A program made the position numbers and the translations under genes. A stretch of 48,236 nt of DNA from DATDOO01 sp035293245 (GTDB lineage Bacteria; Pseudomonadota; Gammaproteobacteria; Methylococcales; Methylococcaceae), in assembly GCA_035293245.1 (NCBI GenBank), contig DATDOO010000383.1:1-48236 (forward strand), written 5' to 3'. Below the pieces are notes generated by a model. That model made no database searches. It saw only the letters and a list, made by a program, of their open reading frames with translations, and was not told where the DNA came from. Shown here one piece after another: positions 9,184 to 17,147 of the stretch; within the stretch, counting starts at the first letter, position 1; each line of letters starts with the position of its first letter.

Positions 9184-10982
9184 CCGATCTTCAGCATATC
9201 CGCAATTTTTCCATCATCGCCCACATCGACCACGGCAAGTCCACACTGGCGGATCGCTTCATCCAGCTTTGCGGCGGTTTGAGCGAGCGCGAGATGTCCG
9301 AGCAGGTGCTCGATTCCATGGACATCGAACGCGAGCGCGGCATCACCATCAAGGCGCAGAGCGTCACGCTCGATTACCAGGCGTGCGACGGCCGGACTTA
9401 CCAGCTCAACTTCATCGACACGCCGGGGCACGTGGACTTTTCCTATGAAGTCTCACGCTCCCTGGCGGCCTGCGAGGGCGCCTTGCTGGTGGTGGACGCC
9501 GCCCAGGGCGTCGAGGCCCAGAGCGTGGCCAACTGCTACACCGCCATCGAACAAGGGCTGGAAGTCCTGCCGGTGCTCAACAAGATCGACCTGCCCAGCG
9601 CCGACGCCGAACGGGTCGGCTCGGAGATCGAGGAAATCATCGGCATCGACGCGTCCGAGGCGGTGCGCATCAGCGCCAAGACCGGCCTGAACGTGGACAA
9701 AGTCCTGGAACAGATCGTCGCGAAGATTCCAGCGCCCCAGGGCGATCCCCAGGCACCGTTGCAGGCGCTGATCATCGACTCCTGGTTCGACAATTACCTG
9801 GGCGTCGTGTCCCTGGTGCGGGTGATGAACGGCGTCATCTGCCGCAAACAGAAGATCACCCTGATGTCCACCGGCAAAAGCCATCAGGTGGACAAGGTCG
9901 GCGTGTTCACCCCCAAACGCCAGGAAAAGGATTGCCTGGGCACCGGCGAAGTGGGCTTCGTCGTCGCCGGCATCAAGGACATCTTCGGCGCGCCGGTGGG
10001 GGACACCATCACCTCCACGGATGCACCCGCCGCCACTGCCCTCCCCGGTTTCCAGACCGTGCAGCCGCGCGTCTTCGCCGGGCTTTTTCCGGTCAGTGCC
10101 GACGACTACGAAAACCTGCGCGAGGCATTGAACAAGCTGCGCCTCAACGACGCAGCGCTGCACTTCGAACCGGAAACCTCCCAGGCGCTGGGTTTCGGTT
10201 TCCGCTGCGGCTTTCTCGGCATGCTGCACATGGAAATCATCCAGGAGCGCTTGGAGCGCGAGTACGATCTGAACCTGATCACCACCGCGCCGACCGTCAT
10301 CTACGAGGTGGAAACGACCGGCGGCGAGGTGCTGCCCATCGACAATCCATCCAAGTTGCCGCCGGTCAACGCCATCGCCGAGATCCGCGAACCGATCATC
10401 GAAGCCAATATCCTCGTGCCCCAGGATTATCTGGGCGCCGTGATCGGCCTGTGCGTCGAAAAGCGCGGCGTGCAGAAGAAACTGCAATTCATCGGCAATC
10501 AGGTTTCCGTAACCTACGAGTTGCCGCTGAGCGAGATCGTCCTGGACTTCTTCGACCGCCTCAAATCCGTCAGTCGCGGCTATGCGTCCTTCGACTACCA
10601 GTTCCTGCGTTTTCAGGCCGCGCCGCTGGTGCGTCTGGATGTCTTGATCAACGCCGAGAAAGTGGACGCCTTGTCCCTGATCGTGCACCGCGACAACAGC
10701 CAGTACCGCGGCCGCGAACTGGTGGAAAAAATGAAGGAACTGATTCCGCGCCAGATGTTCGAGGTAGCCATCCAGGCCGCCATCGGTGCGAAAATCATCG
10801 CCCGCTCCACAGTCAGCGCCATGCGCAAGAACGTGACCGCCAAATGCTACGGCGGCGACATCACCCGCAAGAAAAAGCTGTTGGAAAAACAAAAGGAAGG
10901 TAAAAAACGCATGAAGCAGATCGGCCGGGTGGAAATTCCCCAGGAAGCGTTTCTCGCCGTGCTACGCGTCGGGCAGGATTAA
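9180..10982 (+). CDS. lepA: Elongation factor 4 (LepA), ribosomal back-translocase GTPase
   Basis: LepA is a translational GTPase reported to act on stalled or mistranslocated ribosomes and in 30S assembly. The 600-residue length is exact for the family. G1 is AHIDHGKST (14-22), G3 is DTPGH (80-84) and G4 is NKID (134-137). The C-terminal LepA-specific domain contains RSTVSAMRKNVTAKCYGGDI and the basic KKKLLEKQKEGKKRMK stretch. It starts at GTG 9180, overlapping degP by four bases, and is followed after one base by lepB, the conserved lepA-lepB couple. Confidence 0.98.
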   Translation: MTDLQHIRNFSIIAHIDHGKSTLADRFIQLCGGLSEREMSEQVLDSMDIERERGITIKAQSVTLDYQACDGRTYQLNFIDTPGHVDFSYEVSRSLAACEGALLVVDAAQGVEAQSVANCYTAIEQGLEVLPVLNKIDLPSADAERVGSEIEEIIGIDASEAVRISAKTGLNVDKVLEQIVAKIPAPQGDPQAPLQALIIDSWFDNYLGVVSLVRVMNGVICRKQKITLMSTGKSHQVDKVGVFTPKRQEKDCLGTGEVGFVVAGIKDIFGAPVGDTITSTDAPAATALPGFQTVQPRVFAGLFPVSADDYENLREALNKLRLNDAALHFEPETSQALGFGFRCGFLGMLHMEIIQERLEREYDLNLITTAPTVIYEVETTGGEVLPIDNPSKLPPVNAIAEIREPIIEANILVPQDYLGAVIGLCVEKRGVQKKLQFIGNQVSVTYELPLSEIVLDFFDRLKSVSRGYASFDYQFLRFQAAPLVRLDVLINAEKVDALSLIVHRDNSQYRGRELVEKMKELIPRQMFEVAIQAAIGAKIIARSTVSAMRKNVTAKCYGGDITRKKKLLEKQKEGKKRMKQIGRVEIPQEAFLAVLRVGQD

Positions 10983-10983
10983 T

Positions 10984-11781
10984 ATGAACTTCGATTTTTC
11001 CCTGTTCCTGGTGCTCGCCACACTGATCACCGGCGCGGTGTGGGGCGGTTACGCCCTGTTGGTCCGATTCGGACTGATGGCTCCTCCGCAGGCCGACGAG
11101 AGCGGCGAGTTGCTGGAGCCGTGGCCCGTAGATTACGCGCGTTCGTTTTTCCCGATCATCCTGATCGTGTTGCTGTTGCGTTCGTTTCTGGTCGAACCGT
11201 TCCGCATCCCTTCCAGTTCGATGATGCCGACCTTGCTGGTCGGCGATTTTATCCTCGTGAACAAGTTCACTTACGGCTTGCGCCTGCCGGTGCTGCGCAC
11301 CAAAATCCGCGAAGGGAACTTGCCCCAGCGCGGCGACATCGTGGTATTCCGCTATCCCAAGGAACCGTCGATGGACTACATCAAGCGTATTATCGGCGTT
11401 CCCGGCGACCGGATCGCCTATTACCGCAAGCAGCTCTATATCAACGGGCAACCGGTGGAACTAACCGCGCTGGGCGGCTACGTCGGCGGCGGCAAGGGGC
11501 GGAGCATGACGGGCGCAGCGCGCTATCTGGAAGAATTGCAAGGCGTACCGCACGACATCCTGATTCGGGAAGGACAGCCTTCCGTGGAGGGCGAATTCAC
11601 CGTTCCCGAGGGCCAGTATTTCGTCATGGGCGACAACCGCGACAACAGCAACGACAGCCGCTACTGGGGCACGGTTCCCGAGGACAATCTGGTCGGCAAG
11701 GCATTTCTCATCTGGATGAACTGGGATTGGGAAAACGACGGGATCGTGGCGGTCGAACGTTTGGGCACAGCACTGCATTAA
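10984..11781 (+). CDS. lepB: Signal peptidase I
   Basis: Inner-membrane peptidase that removes signal peptides from secreted proteins, using a Ser/Lys dyad. The 265-residue protein has two N-terminal helices (about 5-27 and 54-70). The catalytic Ser79 lies in IPSSSMMPTL and Lys134 in DYIKRIIGVPGD. Box E (MGDNRDNSNDSRYWG) is intact near residue 217. It follows lepA by a single base, so it is probably translated by coupling. The order lepA-lepB-(DUF4845)-rnc-era is standard for Pseudomonas and relatives. Confidence 0.97.
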   Translation: MNFDFSLFLVLATLITGAVWGGYALLVRFGLMAPPQADESGELLEPWPVDYARSFFPIILIVLLLRSFLVEPFRIPSSSMMPTLLVGDFILVNKFTYGLRLPVLRTKIREGNLPQRGDIVVFRYPKEPSMDYIKRIIGVPGDRIAYYRKQLYINGQPVELTALGGYVGGGKGRSMTGAARYLEELQGVPHDILIREGQPSVEGEFTVPEGQYFVMGDNRDNSNDSRYWGTVPEDNLVGKAFLIWMNWDWENDGIVAVERLGTALH

Positions 11782-11800
11782 AACTTTTCAAGGGGGAGTC

Positions 11801-12190
11801 ATGAAGAATACGGGCATGAAATCGCAACGCAAACAACGGGGCATCACCTTCCTGGGCGCCGTGATCGTATTGTCCCTGATCGGCTTCTTCGCCATGCTGA
11901 TCATCAAGATCGCACCGATCTACATGGAGCACGCCAAGATCAAATCGGCGCTGGAAAACATCGAGGCCCAGCCGGACCTGGTTTCCAAGACTAAGGAAGA
12001 CATCATCAAGATGTTCGAGAGCCGCCTCTACATCAACTATGTAGAAGGCTTCAAGCGGGAAAACATCCTGATTACCAAGCACGGCGGCTACGTAAAAGTC
12101 GAAGTGATTTACGACAAGACCGAAAACATCTTCGGTAACCTGGATGTACTGGTACGCTTCGACGACGTCATCGAGGTGGGAACCGATTGA
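11801..12190 (+). CDS. DUF4845 family membrane protein with pilin-like N-terminus
   Basis: A 129-residue protein of unknown function occupying the conserved lepB-rnc gap where DUF4845 proteins occur in Pseudomonas and relatives. A basic start is followed by QRGITFLGAVIVLSLIGFFA (about 12-31). This resembles the class III signal and hydrophobic spine of type IV pilins, but with Gly where the pilin Glu5 would be. The rest is a small soluble domain, probably periplasmic. A strong ribosome site (AAGGGGGAG) precedes ATG 11801; a second in-frame ATG lies at 11816. Its stop overlaps the rnc start (TTGA). No catalytic motif is visible and its role is not known to me. Confidence 0.85.
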   Translation: MKNTGMKSQRKQRGITFLGAVIVLSLIGFFAMLIIKIAPIYMEHAKIKSALENIEAQPDLVSKTKEDIIKMFESRLYINYVEGFKRENILITKHGGYVKVEVIYDKTENIFGNLDVLVRFDDVIEVGTD

Positions 12191-12879
12191 TTCATACCCC
12201 CGAACAACTGTGCGTCAAGCTGGACTTGCGCTTTCACGATCCTGCCTGGGTGCGGCGGGCTCTGACCCATCGCAGCGCGAGCGGTCCAAACAACGAACGG
12301 TTGGAATTTCTCGGCGATTCGATCCTGGGTTTCGTAATCGCAGAATGGCTCTATGAGCGTTTCCCCCACGCCGACGAAGGCATCCTCAGCCGCCTGCGCG
12401 CCAGCCTAGTCAACCAAAGCGTCCTGGCGGAGCTCGCACGGGGTTTTCACGTGGGAGATTATCTGATTCTCGGCGCCGGCGAACTGAAAAGCGGCGGCTA
12501 CCGCCGTGATTCGATCCTTTCCGACGTATTGGAGGCGCTGATCGGTGCGCTGTATCTCGATCAGGGCATGGATGCCTGCAAAACCTGGCTGCGCCGGCTT
12601 TTCGCCGCACGGGTGGAGAGACTCTCGGCGGAACCCGCGCTCAAGGACCCCAAAACCTGCCTGCAGGAATGGCTTCAGGCCCGCAACGAGGAGTTGCCCG
12701 TCTACACCTTGCTGTCTGTGTCCGGCGAGTCGCACCAACCCACTTTTGAAGTCGAGTGCCGTGTGACGCTGCTTTCCGATGCCAGCACGGGTACCGGGCC
12801 GTCCAGAAAGCGCGCCGAGCAACTGGCCGCCGAGCGGATGCTGCAACAACTCACGACGAATAACAGGCGAAGCGCATGA
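12187..12879 (+). CDS. rnc: Ribonuclease III
   Basis: RNase III cleaves double-stranded RNA in rRNA precursors and mRNAs. The 230-residue protein has the signature NERLEFLGDSILG (36-48) with D44, and the second metal-binding pair D113/E116 in SDVLEALIGALYLD. A C-terminal double-stranded RNA-binding domain covers about 154-222 and ends GPSRKRAEQLAAERMLQQL. The start is TTG at 12187, overlapping the DUF4845 stop. Its own stop overlaps the ATG of the unusual repeat-encoded reading frame that separates it from era; in other gammaproteobacteria rnc and era are adjacent or overlap directly. Confidence 0.97.
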   Translation: MIHTPEQLCVKLDLRFHDPAWVRRALTHRSASGPNNERLEFLGDSILGFVIAEWLYERFPHADEGILSRLRASLVNQSVLAELARGFHVGDYLILGAGELKSGGYRRDSILSDVLEALIGALYLDQGMDACKTWLRRLFAARVERLSAEPALKDPKTCLQEWLQARNEELPVYTLLSVSGESHQPTFEVECRVTLLSDASTGTGPSRKRAEQLAAERMLQQLTTNNRRSA

Positions 12880-12950
12880 ACAACAAGCGGGAAGGGCGAT
12901 TCGTACCGCCGAATGCGGTCCGCCAGGGCGCTGCACAAAGATGTGCGGCC
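12876..12950 (+). repeat. Repeat unit A (75 bases), ATGA-bounded family
   Basis: First copy of a dispersed repeat. It begins with the ATGA shared with the rnc stop and runs to the ATGA at 12951. Relative to unit B, synonymous third-position changes (CGA/CGG, TTC/TTT, GGC/GGT, CAA/CAG, GCC/GCA) occur together with amino-acid changes, and it is one codon longer. Confidence 0.7.
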
Positions 12951-13025
12951 ATGACAAACCGGCAGGAAAGCCGGTTTGCGCCGCGAAGCGGCCCGGAGGG
13001 TGCTGCACAGGGATGTGCGGCATGA
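12876..13025 (+). CDS. 49-residue repeat-encoded peptide between rnc and era (unrecognised)
   Basis: I do not recognise this product. ATG 12876 overlaps the rnc stop and TGA 13023 overlaps the era ATG (ATGA at both ends), so it is placed as a translationally coupled gene. It is built of two diverged units of 25 and 24 codons, each starting with ATG. Unit one ends RQGAAQRCAA and unit two ends GPEGAAQGCAA; both contain an E-x-R-F core near residues 6-9. It is arginine-, alanine- and glutamine-rich with one cysteine per unit and has no hydrophobic helix. A related unit without an ATG lies at 30721-30792. It could be a real peptide or a mobile repeat that has kept the frame open. Translation is inferred only. 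Confidence 0.5.
   Translation: MNNKREGRFVPPNAVRQGAAQRCAAMTNRQESRFAPRSGPEGAAQGCAA
12951..13025 (+). repeat. Repeat unit B (75 bases), ATGA-bounded family
   Basis: Second tandem copy, ending in GGGATGTGCGGCATGA, whose last four bases contain the era start codon. Its stretch CCGCGAAGCGGCCCGGAGGG is matched by CCGCGAAGGGGACCGCAGG in unit C at 30721-30792, and the terminal CAGGGATGTGCGGCATGA differs from unit C at one base. Confidence 0.75.
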
Positions 13026-13903
13026 AATGCGGCTACGTAGCCATCGTCGGCCGTCCCAACGTGGGCAAGTCCACGCTGCTGAATCACCTCATCGGCCAGA
13101 AGCTCAGCATCACCTCGCGCAAGCCGCAGACCACCCGTCACTGCATCCAGGGCATCAAGACCGGCGAGCGCGGCCAAATTATTTTCGTGGACACACCGGG
13201 CCTGCACGAACAGGAGAAGCGGGCCATGAACCGTTATCTCAACCGCGCTGCCGCGTCGGTGCTGGATGGCGTGGACGCCATCGTCTGGGTGGTGGAAGCC
13301 CTCGCCTGGACGCCCGACGAAGAGCGCATCCTGACGCTGCTGCACAAGACGGATGCGCCGGTCCTCCTGGCAGTCAACAAGGCGGACCAGATTGAGGACA
13401 AGACCCGCCTCCTGCCCTACCTGGAGGAAATGGCCGGACGGCGGGCTTTTGCAGAAATCATCCCGCTCTCGGCGCTGCGGGGTACCAATCTGGACGTGCT
13501 GGAGGAAAAGCTGCTCGAAGAGCTGCCGGAGCGTGAGCCGCTCTATCCACCGGACCAATTGAGCGATCGGCCGGACAGGTTTTTTGCCGCGGAAATCATC
13601 CGTGAGAAGCTGATCCGTGCGCTTGGCCATGAGTTACCCCATGCCTTGACCGTGGAGATCGAGCGTTACCAGGAAGATACCGGCATCACACGCATTTACG
13701 CGCTCATCTGGGTGGAGCGGGAAGGACAGAAGGCCATCGTCATCGGCAAGGACGGGCAAGGATTAAAGAAGGTCGGGGAACGTGCGCGCCACGATCTGGA
13801 AAAATGGCTGGACGGCAAGGTCTATCTGCAATTGTGGGTCAAGGTAAAGAAAAACTGGTCGGACGACGAACGGGCCCTGCATTCGCTCGGCTATGGCGTC
13901 TGA
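13022..13903 (+). CDS. era: GTPase Era (16S rRNA maturation factor)
   Basis: Era binds the 3' end of 16S rRNA during 30S assembly through a KH domain. The ATG at 13022 gives 293 residues. G1 is GRPNVGKST (10-18), the switch region reads SRKPQTTRH (32-40), G3 is DTPG (57-60) and G4 is NKAD (119-122). The C-terminal KH domain contains AIVIGKDGQGLKKVGERAR. The frame stays open upstream as far as 12779, and an ATG at 13013 is possible, but family alignment favours 13022. The start overlaps the stop of the repeat-encoded peptide (ATGA); the gene overlaps recO by 11 bases. Confidence 0.97.
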   Translation: MKCGYVAIVGRPNVGKSTLLNHLIGQKLSITSRKPQTTRHCIQGIKTGERGQIIFVDTPGLHEQEKRAMNRYLNRAAASVLDGVDAIVWVVEALAWTPDEERILTLLHKTDAPVLLAVNKADQIEDKTRLLPYLEEMAGRRAFAEIIPLSALRGTNLDVLEEKLLEELPEREPLYPPDQLSDRPDRFFAAEIIREKLIRALGHELPHALTVEIERYQEDTGITRIYALIWVEREGQKAIVIGKDGQGLKKVGERARHDLEKWLDGKVYLQLWVKVKKNWSDDERALHSLGYGV

Positions 13904-14606
13904 AGTGCACTCGGACGCACCCCGCATCGCCTATCTGTTGCACGAGCGTCCCTACCGGGAGACCAGTTTGATCGTGGAGATCTTCGGCCGCGAGGAAGGG
14001 CGGCTTTCCTTGCTGGCCAAGGGCGCCAGAGCCGCCGGACGGCGCGGCGAGCGGCTGAGGCCTTTCGCGCGCTACGCCCTGCAATGGCGCGGCACGTCGG
14101 AACTGCCCTTGCTGCACGGCCGTGAATCGCTGGAAACGCCTCTCGTCCTGCACGGCGTATCCCTGTTTTGCGGGCTGTATCTCAACGAACTCCTGGTGCG
14201 TTTTCTTCATCGGCACGATCCGCACCCCTGCCTGTTCGACGCATATTGCAACACGCTCGGCGTCTTGGCGGCGGCAGGCGACGCCGAACAGGCGTTGCGC
14301 CGTTTCGAACTGGCCTTGCTGCGAGAAACCGGCTACGGCCTGTCCTTGGAAACGGACGCGCTGAGCGGCGAACCGGTTCAGCCGACGCGAACCTACCGCT
14401 ACCTTCCGGAGCACGGCATCGTGCCGGAAAACCGGGGCCCGGATTTATTGAGCGGCGCCACCCTGCTTGCCTTGCACAGCGGTATGGAACTGGACGTGCC
14501 GCAACGCCGCGAAGCCAAGGGACTGCTCAGGCGCATCATTCACTTTCACCTCGAGGGGAAGCCTCTGAAAAGCCGCGACTTGTTTAGACTGGTCCAATCT
14601 GCATGA
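13893..14606 (+). CDS. recO: DNA repair protein RecO
   Basis: RecO works with RecF and RecR to load RecA on SSB-coated gaps. The 237-residue protein has the N-terminal OB domain (AYLLHERPYRETSLIVEIF, about 12-30; LLAKGARAAGRRG, about 42-54) and an alpha-helical C-terminal domain (about 85-237) with RRFELALLRETGYGL. The family's four-cysteine zinc motif is absent, as in many gammaproteobacterial RecO proteins. It starts inside era and its stop overlaps the pdxJ start (ATGA), keeping the era-recO-pdxJ order of E. coli. Confidence 0.94.
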   Translation: MASEVHSDAPRIAYLLHERPYRETSLIVEIFGREEGRLSLLAKGARAAGRRGERLRPFARYALQWRGTSELPLLHGRESLETPLVLHGVSLFCGLYLNELLVRFLHRHDPHPCLFDAYCNTLGVLAAAGDAEQALRRFELALLRETGYGLSLETDALSGEPVQPTRTYRYLPEHGIVPENRGPDLLSGATLLALHSGMELDVPQRREAKGLLRRIIHFHLEGKPLKSRDLFRLVQSA

Positions 14607-15355
14607 CTCCCTTTTCCTCCTTCCTTCGCTTGGGCGTCAATATCGACCACGTCGCCACCCTGCGCCAAGCCCGGCGCGCGGCCTGGCCGGAGCCCATCCA
14701 GGCCGCCTTGATCGCGGAACAGGCGGGCGCGGACGGCATCACCGCCCATTTGCGCGAGGATCGCCGGCACATCCAGGACCGGGACATCCGCCTGTTGCGC
14801 GACATGATCCACACCCGCCTCAACCTGGAAATGGCAGTGACGGAGGAAATGATCCGCATTGCCCGCGAAGTAAGGCCCGGCGCCTGTTGCCTGGTGCCGG
14901 AGAAACGCCAGGAACTGACCACGGAAGGCGGGCTCGATGTCGCCGGACACTTCGACAAAATCCGCGCCGCCTGCGAAAGCCTGGGCGAAGCCGGCATCGA
15001 GGTTTCCCTGTTTGTCGACGCAGACGAGCGGCAAATCGAGGCCGCCGCAAAGAGCGGTGCTCCCGTTATCGAACTGCACACCGGCCGCTATGCCGATGCG
15101 CTCGCGCCTGAAGCACGGGAACGGGAACTCGCCCGTCTGCATCGGGCCGCTCATCTTGCGGCGGGCTGCGGCTTGCAAATCAATGCCGGTCATGGCCTGC
15201 ACTACCATAACGTCGAAACGATCTGCGCGATTCCCGCCCTCGTCGAACTGAACATCGGCTATGCCATCGTCGCGCGCGCTTTGCTGACCGGCCTGGAAAC
15301 CGCCGTGCGCGACATGAAGCGTCTGATGCGACGGCCGGCGACGCTTGGGCCTTGA
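14603..15355 (+). CDS. pdxJ: Pyridoxine 5'-phosphate synthase
   Basis: PdxJ condenses 1-deoxyxylulose 5-phosphate with 3-amino-2-oxopropyl phosphate to pyridoxine 5'-phosphate, the ring-forming step of DXP-dependent vitamin B6 synthesis. The 250-residue TIM barrel shows LGVNIDHVATLRQAR (about 9-23), ADGITAHLREDRRHIQDRD (about 45-63), TRLNLEMAVTEEM (about 71-83), ELHTGRYA (about 157-164) and the C-terminal NAGHGLHYHNV, where the phosphate is bound. It is the last gene of the rpoE operon by spacing: the next reading frame begins 67 bases on, after a long inverted repeat. Confidence 0.97.
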   Translation: MTPFSSFLRLGVNIDHVATLRQARRAAWPEPIQAALIAEQAGADGITAHLREDRRHIQDRDIRLLRDMIHTRLNLEMAVTEEMIRIAREVRPGACCLVPEKRQELTTEGGLDVAGHFDKIRAACESLGEAGIEVSLFVDADERQIEAAAKSGAPVIELHTGRYADALAPEARERELARLHRAAHLAAGCGLQINAGHGLHYHNVETICAIPALVELNIGYAIVARALLTGLETAVRDMKRLMRRPATLGP

Positions 15356-15419
15356 CCCCGCCGGAGCGCTTTGTCATAGTTATCAATTCCAAATTTTCCG
15401 ACGCCTGAATCGGGGTCAA
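15352..15419. repeat. 9-bp inverted repeat pair spanning the pdxJ stop
   Basis: TTGACCCCG (15352-15360, containing the pdxJ stop) is matched by CGGGGTCAA (15411-15419), separated by 50 bases that are AT-richer than the surroundings. It could be a weak transcription end, a very small MITE-like element or chance. No poly-T follows. Confidence 0.35.
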
Positions 15420-15422
15420 ACC

Positions 15423-16100
15423 ATGCAAGATCGCGCGGATTCCAGCCACGAGGGAGGGAGCGGGTTACTGCCTCGGCAAACCCATCTTCAGGAAACCTGG
15501 CTGATCCCCGCTGCCTCTCAGCGCATACCCGATTCCCTGTTGCTGGTGTTGGGATTTGCGCTCTGCTTCGTGCTGCTGTTGCTGGTGATGCCGGCCAAGC
15601 GCATTCTGGATCGTTACGAAGAGCGCCTGACAGCCCCTTCGACCTCCACATCCAAGCTTGACGGTTATTCGGCCGAGACGGAAAAACTCCAGAAAAAGGT
15701 ACTGGACCTCGTCACCGCGTCTATCGAAACCCGTTTGCAGGGCATCGAGTCGGACATCCTTGCCAATCAGGTCACGCCTGCGAAATTGCAGGCGCTGGAA
15801 GAGTTGAAACAGGAACTGAGGATTCTGGCCGCCTACACCAAAGAGAACGCAGGCGACCCCGGAACTATGGTCGTAAGGGGCGGCATCCCCTTATCGAATG
15901 CGCGATCTCTTCCCGACGAACAGAAACGGGAAATGCGCGAGGAAATCGCCCAACTGAAAAACCTGTTTTATTTCAGTCTCGTCTCCTGTGGCGCAATGGT
16001 GCTGCTGGCGGGGGGATACTGGCTCCAAACACGCCAGCCCCGCCTCCTGCGGTGGAGCGGCAGCCGCGCATACATCGACGGCGACAAAACGCGCCGATAG
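15423..16100 (+). CDS. Hypothetical two-TM protein with central coiled coil
   Basis: I do not recognise a family. The start is set at ATG 15423 (225 residues); the frame is open further upstream but overlaps pdxJ. A hydrophobic helix at about 36-58 (SLLLVLGFALCFVLLLLVM) is followed by a charged, probably coiled-coil region (about 60-195; EKLQKKVLDLVTASIETRL, LQALEELKQELRILAAYTKE). A second helix at about 200-220 (FYFSLVSCGAMVLLAGGYWL) precedes a short basic tail. The topology resembles a membrane-anchored scaffold or a sensor lacking a signalling domain. It stands alone, convergent with gpsA. Confidence 0.7.
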   Translation: MQDRADSSHEGGSGLLPRQTHLQETWLIPAASQRIPDSLLLVLGFALCFVLLLLVMPAKRILDRYEERLTAPSTSTSKLDGYSAETEKLQKKVLDLVTASIETRLQGIESDILANQVTPAKLQALEELKQELRILAAYTKENAGDPGTMVVRGGIPLSNARSLPDEQKREMREEIAQLKNLFYFSLVSCGAMVLLAGGYWLQTRQPRLLRWSGSRAYIDGDKTRR

Positions 16101-16114
16101 CCCTTGCCGGCGTA

Positions 16115-17122
16115 TCAAGCCAACGCTTCGGCTTTCTGTTCGCGGAACAACAGGTTGTTGACCGCTTCCTCTGGAGAAAGTCCTTCATAAAGCAGGCGAT
16201 AGACCTGTTCGGAAATGGGCATTTCCACCCCGGCACGGCGCGCCAGTTCCCGCACATCCCGCGCCGCGGCGATTCCTTCGATTTCCTGTCCGATGTCACG
16301 AATCACCGCCTCGCGCGACTGTCCCTGACCTACGCCAAGACCGAAACGCCGGTTCCTGGACTGGTTGTCCGTGCAGGTCAGCACCAGATCGCCCAATCCG
16401 GCCAGCCCGGCGAGCGTTTCCCGCCTCCCGCCCAAAGCCAAACCGAGGCGCATCATTTCGGTAAGCCCGCGGGTAATCAGGGCGGTGCGGGCATTGGCGC
16501 CGAAGCCGAGACCGTCGGACACACCCGCAGCGATGGCTAGCACGTTCTTGACCGCGCCGCCCAATTGAACGCCGATCATGTCGTCGCTGGTGTAAACGCG
16601 AAAGCGCGGGCCGTGCAACAAGCCGGATAGCCGGGCGGCAAATTTCTCGCTGGACGATGCCAAGGTGATCGCTGTGGGCATTCCTTGCGCCACTTCCCGG
16701 GCGAAACTGGGTCCGGACAGCACGGCCACGGCGGTTTCGCGCCCGTGAATTTCCTGGACGCACTCATGGAGCAGACGAGCCTTGCCGCGCTCCAGGCCCT
16801 TGGTCGCCCAAGCCAGACCTGAAACAGCTCCGCAAACGCGCCGGATATTTTCAACCACGCCCGGAAACGCGTGGCTAGGAACGACGATGAGAATGACGCC
16901 CGCCGAACGAACGGCTTCATCGAAGTCGGAGACCGCGCGAATACCCTCGGGAAGCGCGATGCCCGGCAGCAGCCGGTGGCTTCCGGTGCGGGCAATTGCC
17001 GCCATATCGCCGGAATTTCTGCCCCACAGCGTGACCGGGTGGCCGCTGCGGGCCACCACGGACGCCAGGGCGGTGCCCCACGAACCCGCCCCGAGGACAG
17101 TGATGGACTCGCCGGCCGACAT
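16115..17122 (-). CDS. gpsA: NAD(P)+-dependent glycerol-3-phosphate dehydrogenase
   Basis: GpsA reduces dihydroxyacetone phosphate to sn-glycerol 3-phosphate, the backbone of phospholipids. The 335-residue protein opens with a Rossmann motif VLGAGSWGTALA (9-20). It also has the substrate-site segments WATKGLE (about 105-111) and GPSFAREVA (about 136-144), and the catalytic Lys in GGAVKNVLAIAAG near 192. GLAGLGDLVLTCT (about 243-255) completes the family set. It follows secB by 25 bases in the conserved rhodanese-secB-gpsA order. Confidence 0.96.
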   Translation of the reverse strand: MSAGESITVLGAGSWGTALASVVARSGHPVTLWGRNSGDMAAIARTGSHRLLPGIALPEGIRAVSDFDEAVRSAGVILIVVPSHAFPGVVENIRRVCGAVSGLAWATKGLERGKARLLHECVQEIHGRETAVAVLSGPSFAREVAQGMPTAITLASSSEKFAARLSGLLHGPRFRVYTSDDMIGVQLGGAVKNVLAIAAGVSDGLGFGANARTALITRGLTEMMRLGLALGGRRETLAGLAGLGDLVLTCTDNQSRNRRFGLGVGQGQSREAVIRDIGQEIEGIAAARDVRELARRAGVEMPISEQVYRLLYEGLSPEEAVNNLLFREQKAEALA

Positions 17123-17147
17123 GTTTGGGGTAATGGAAGAATCCGAT

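Noticed and set aside
12779..13021. Extended N-terminus for Era reading through the repeat units
   Set aside because: The extension would be Cys/Pro/Arg-rich with no counterpart in Era, and family alignment starts at 13022; a short MCG extension from ATG 13013 cannot be fully excluded.
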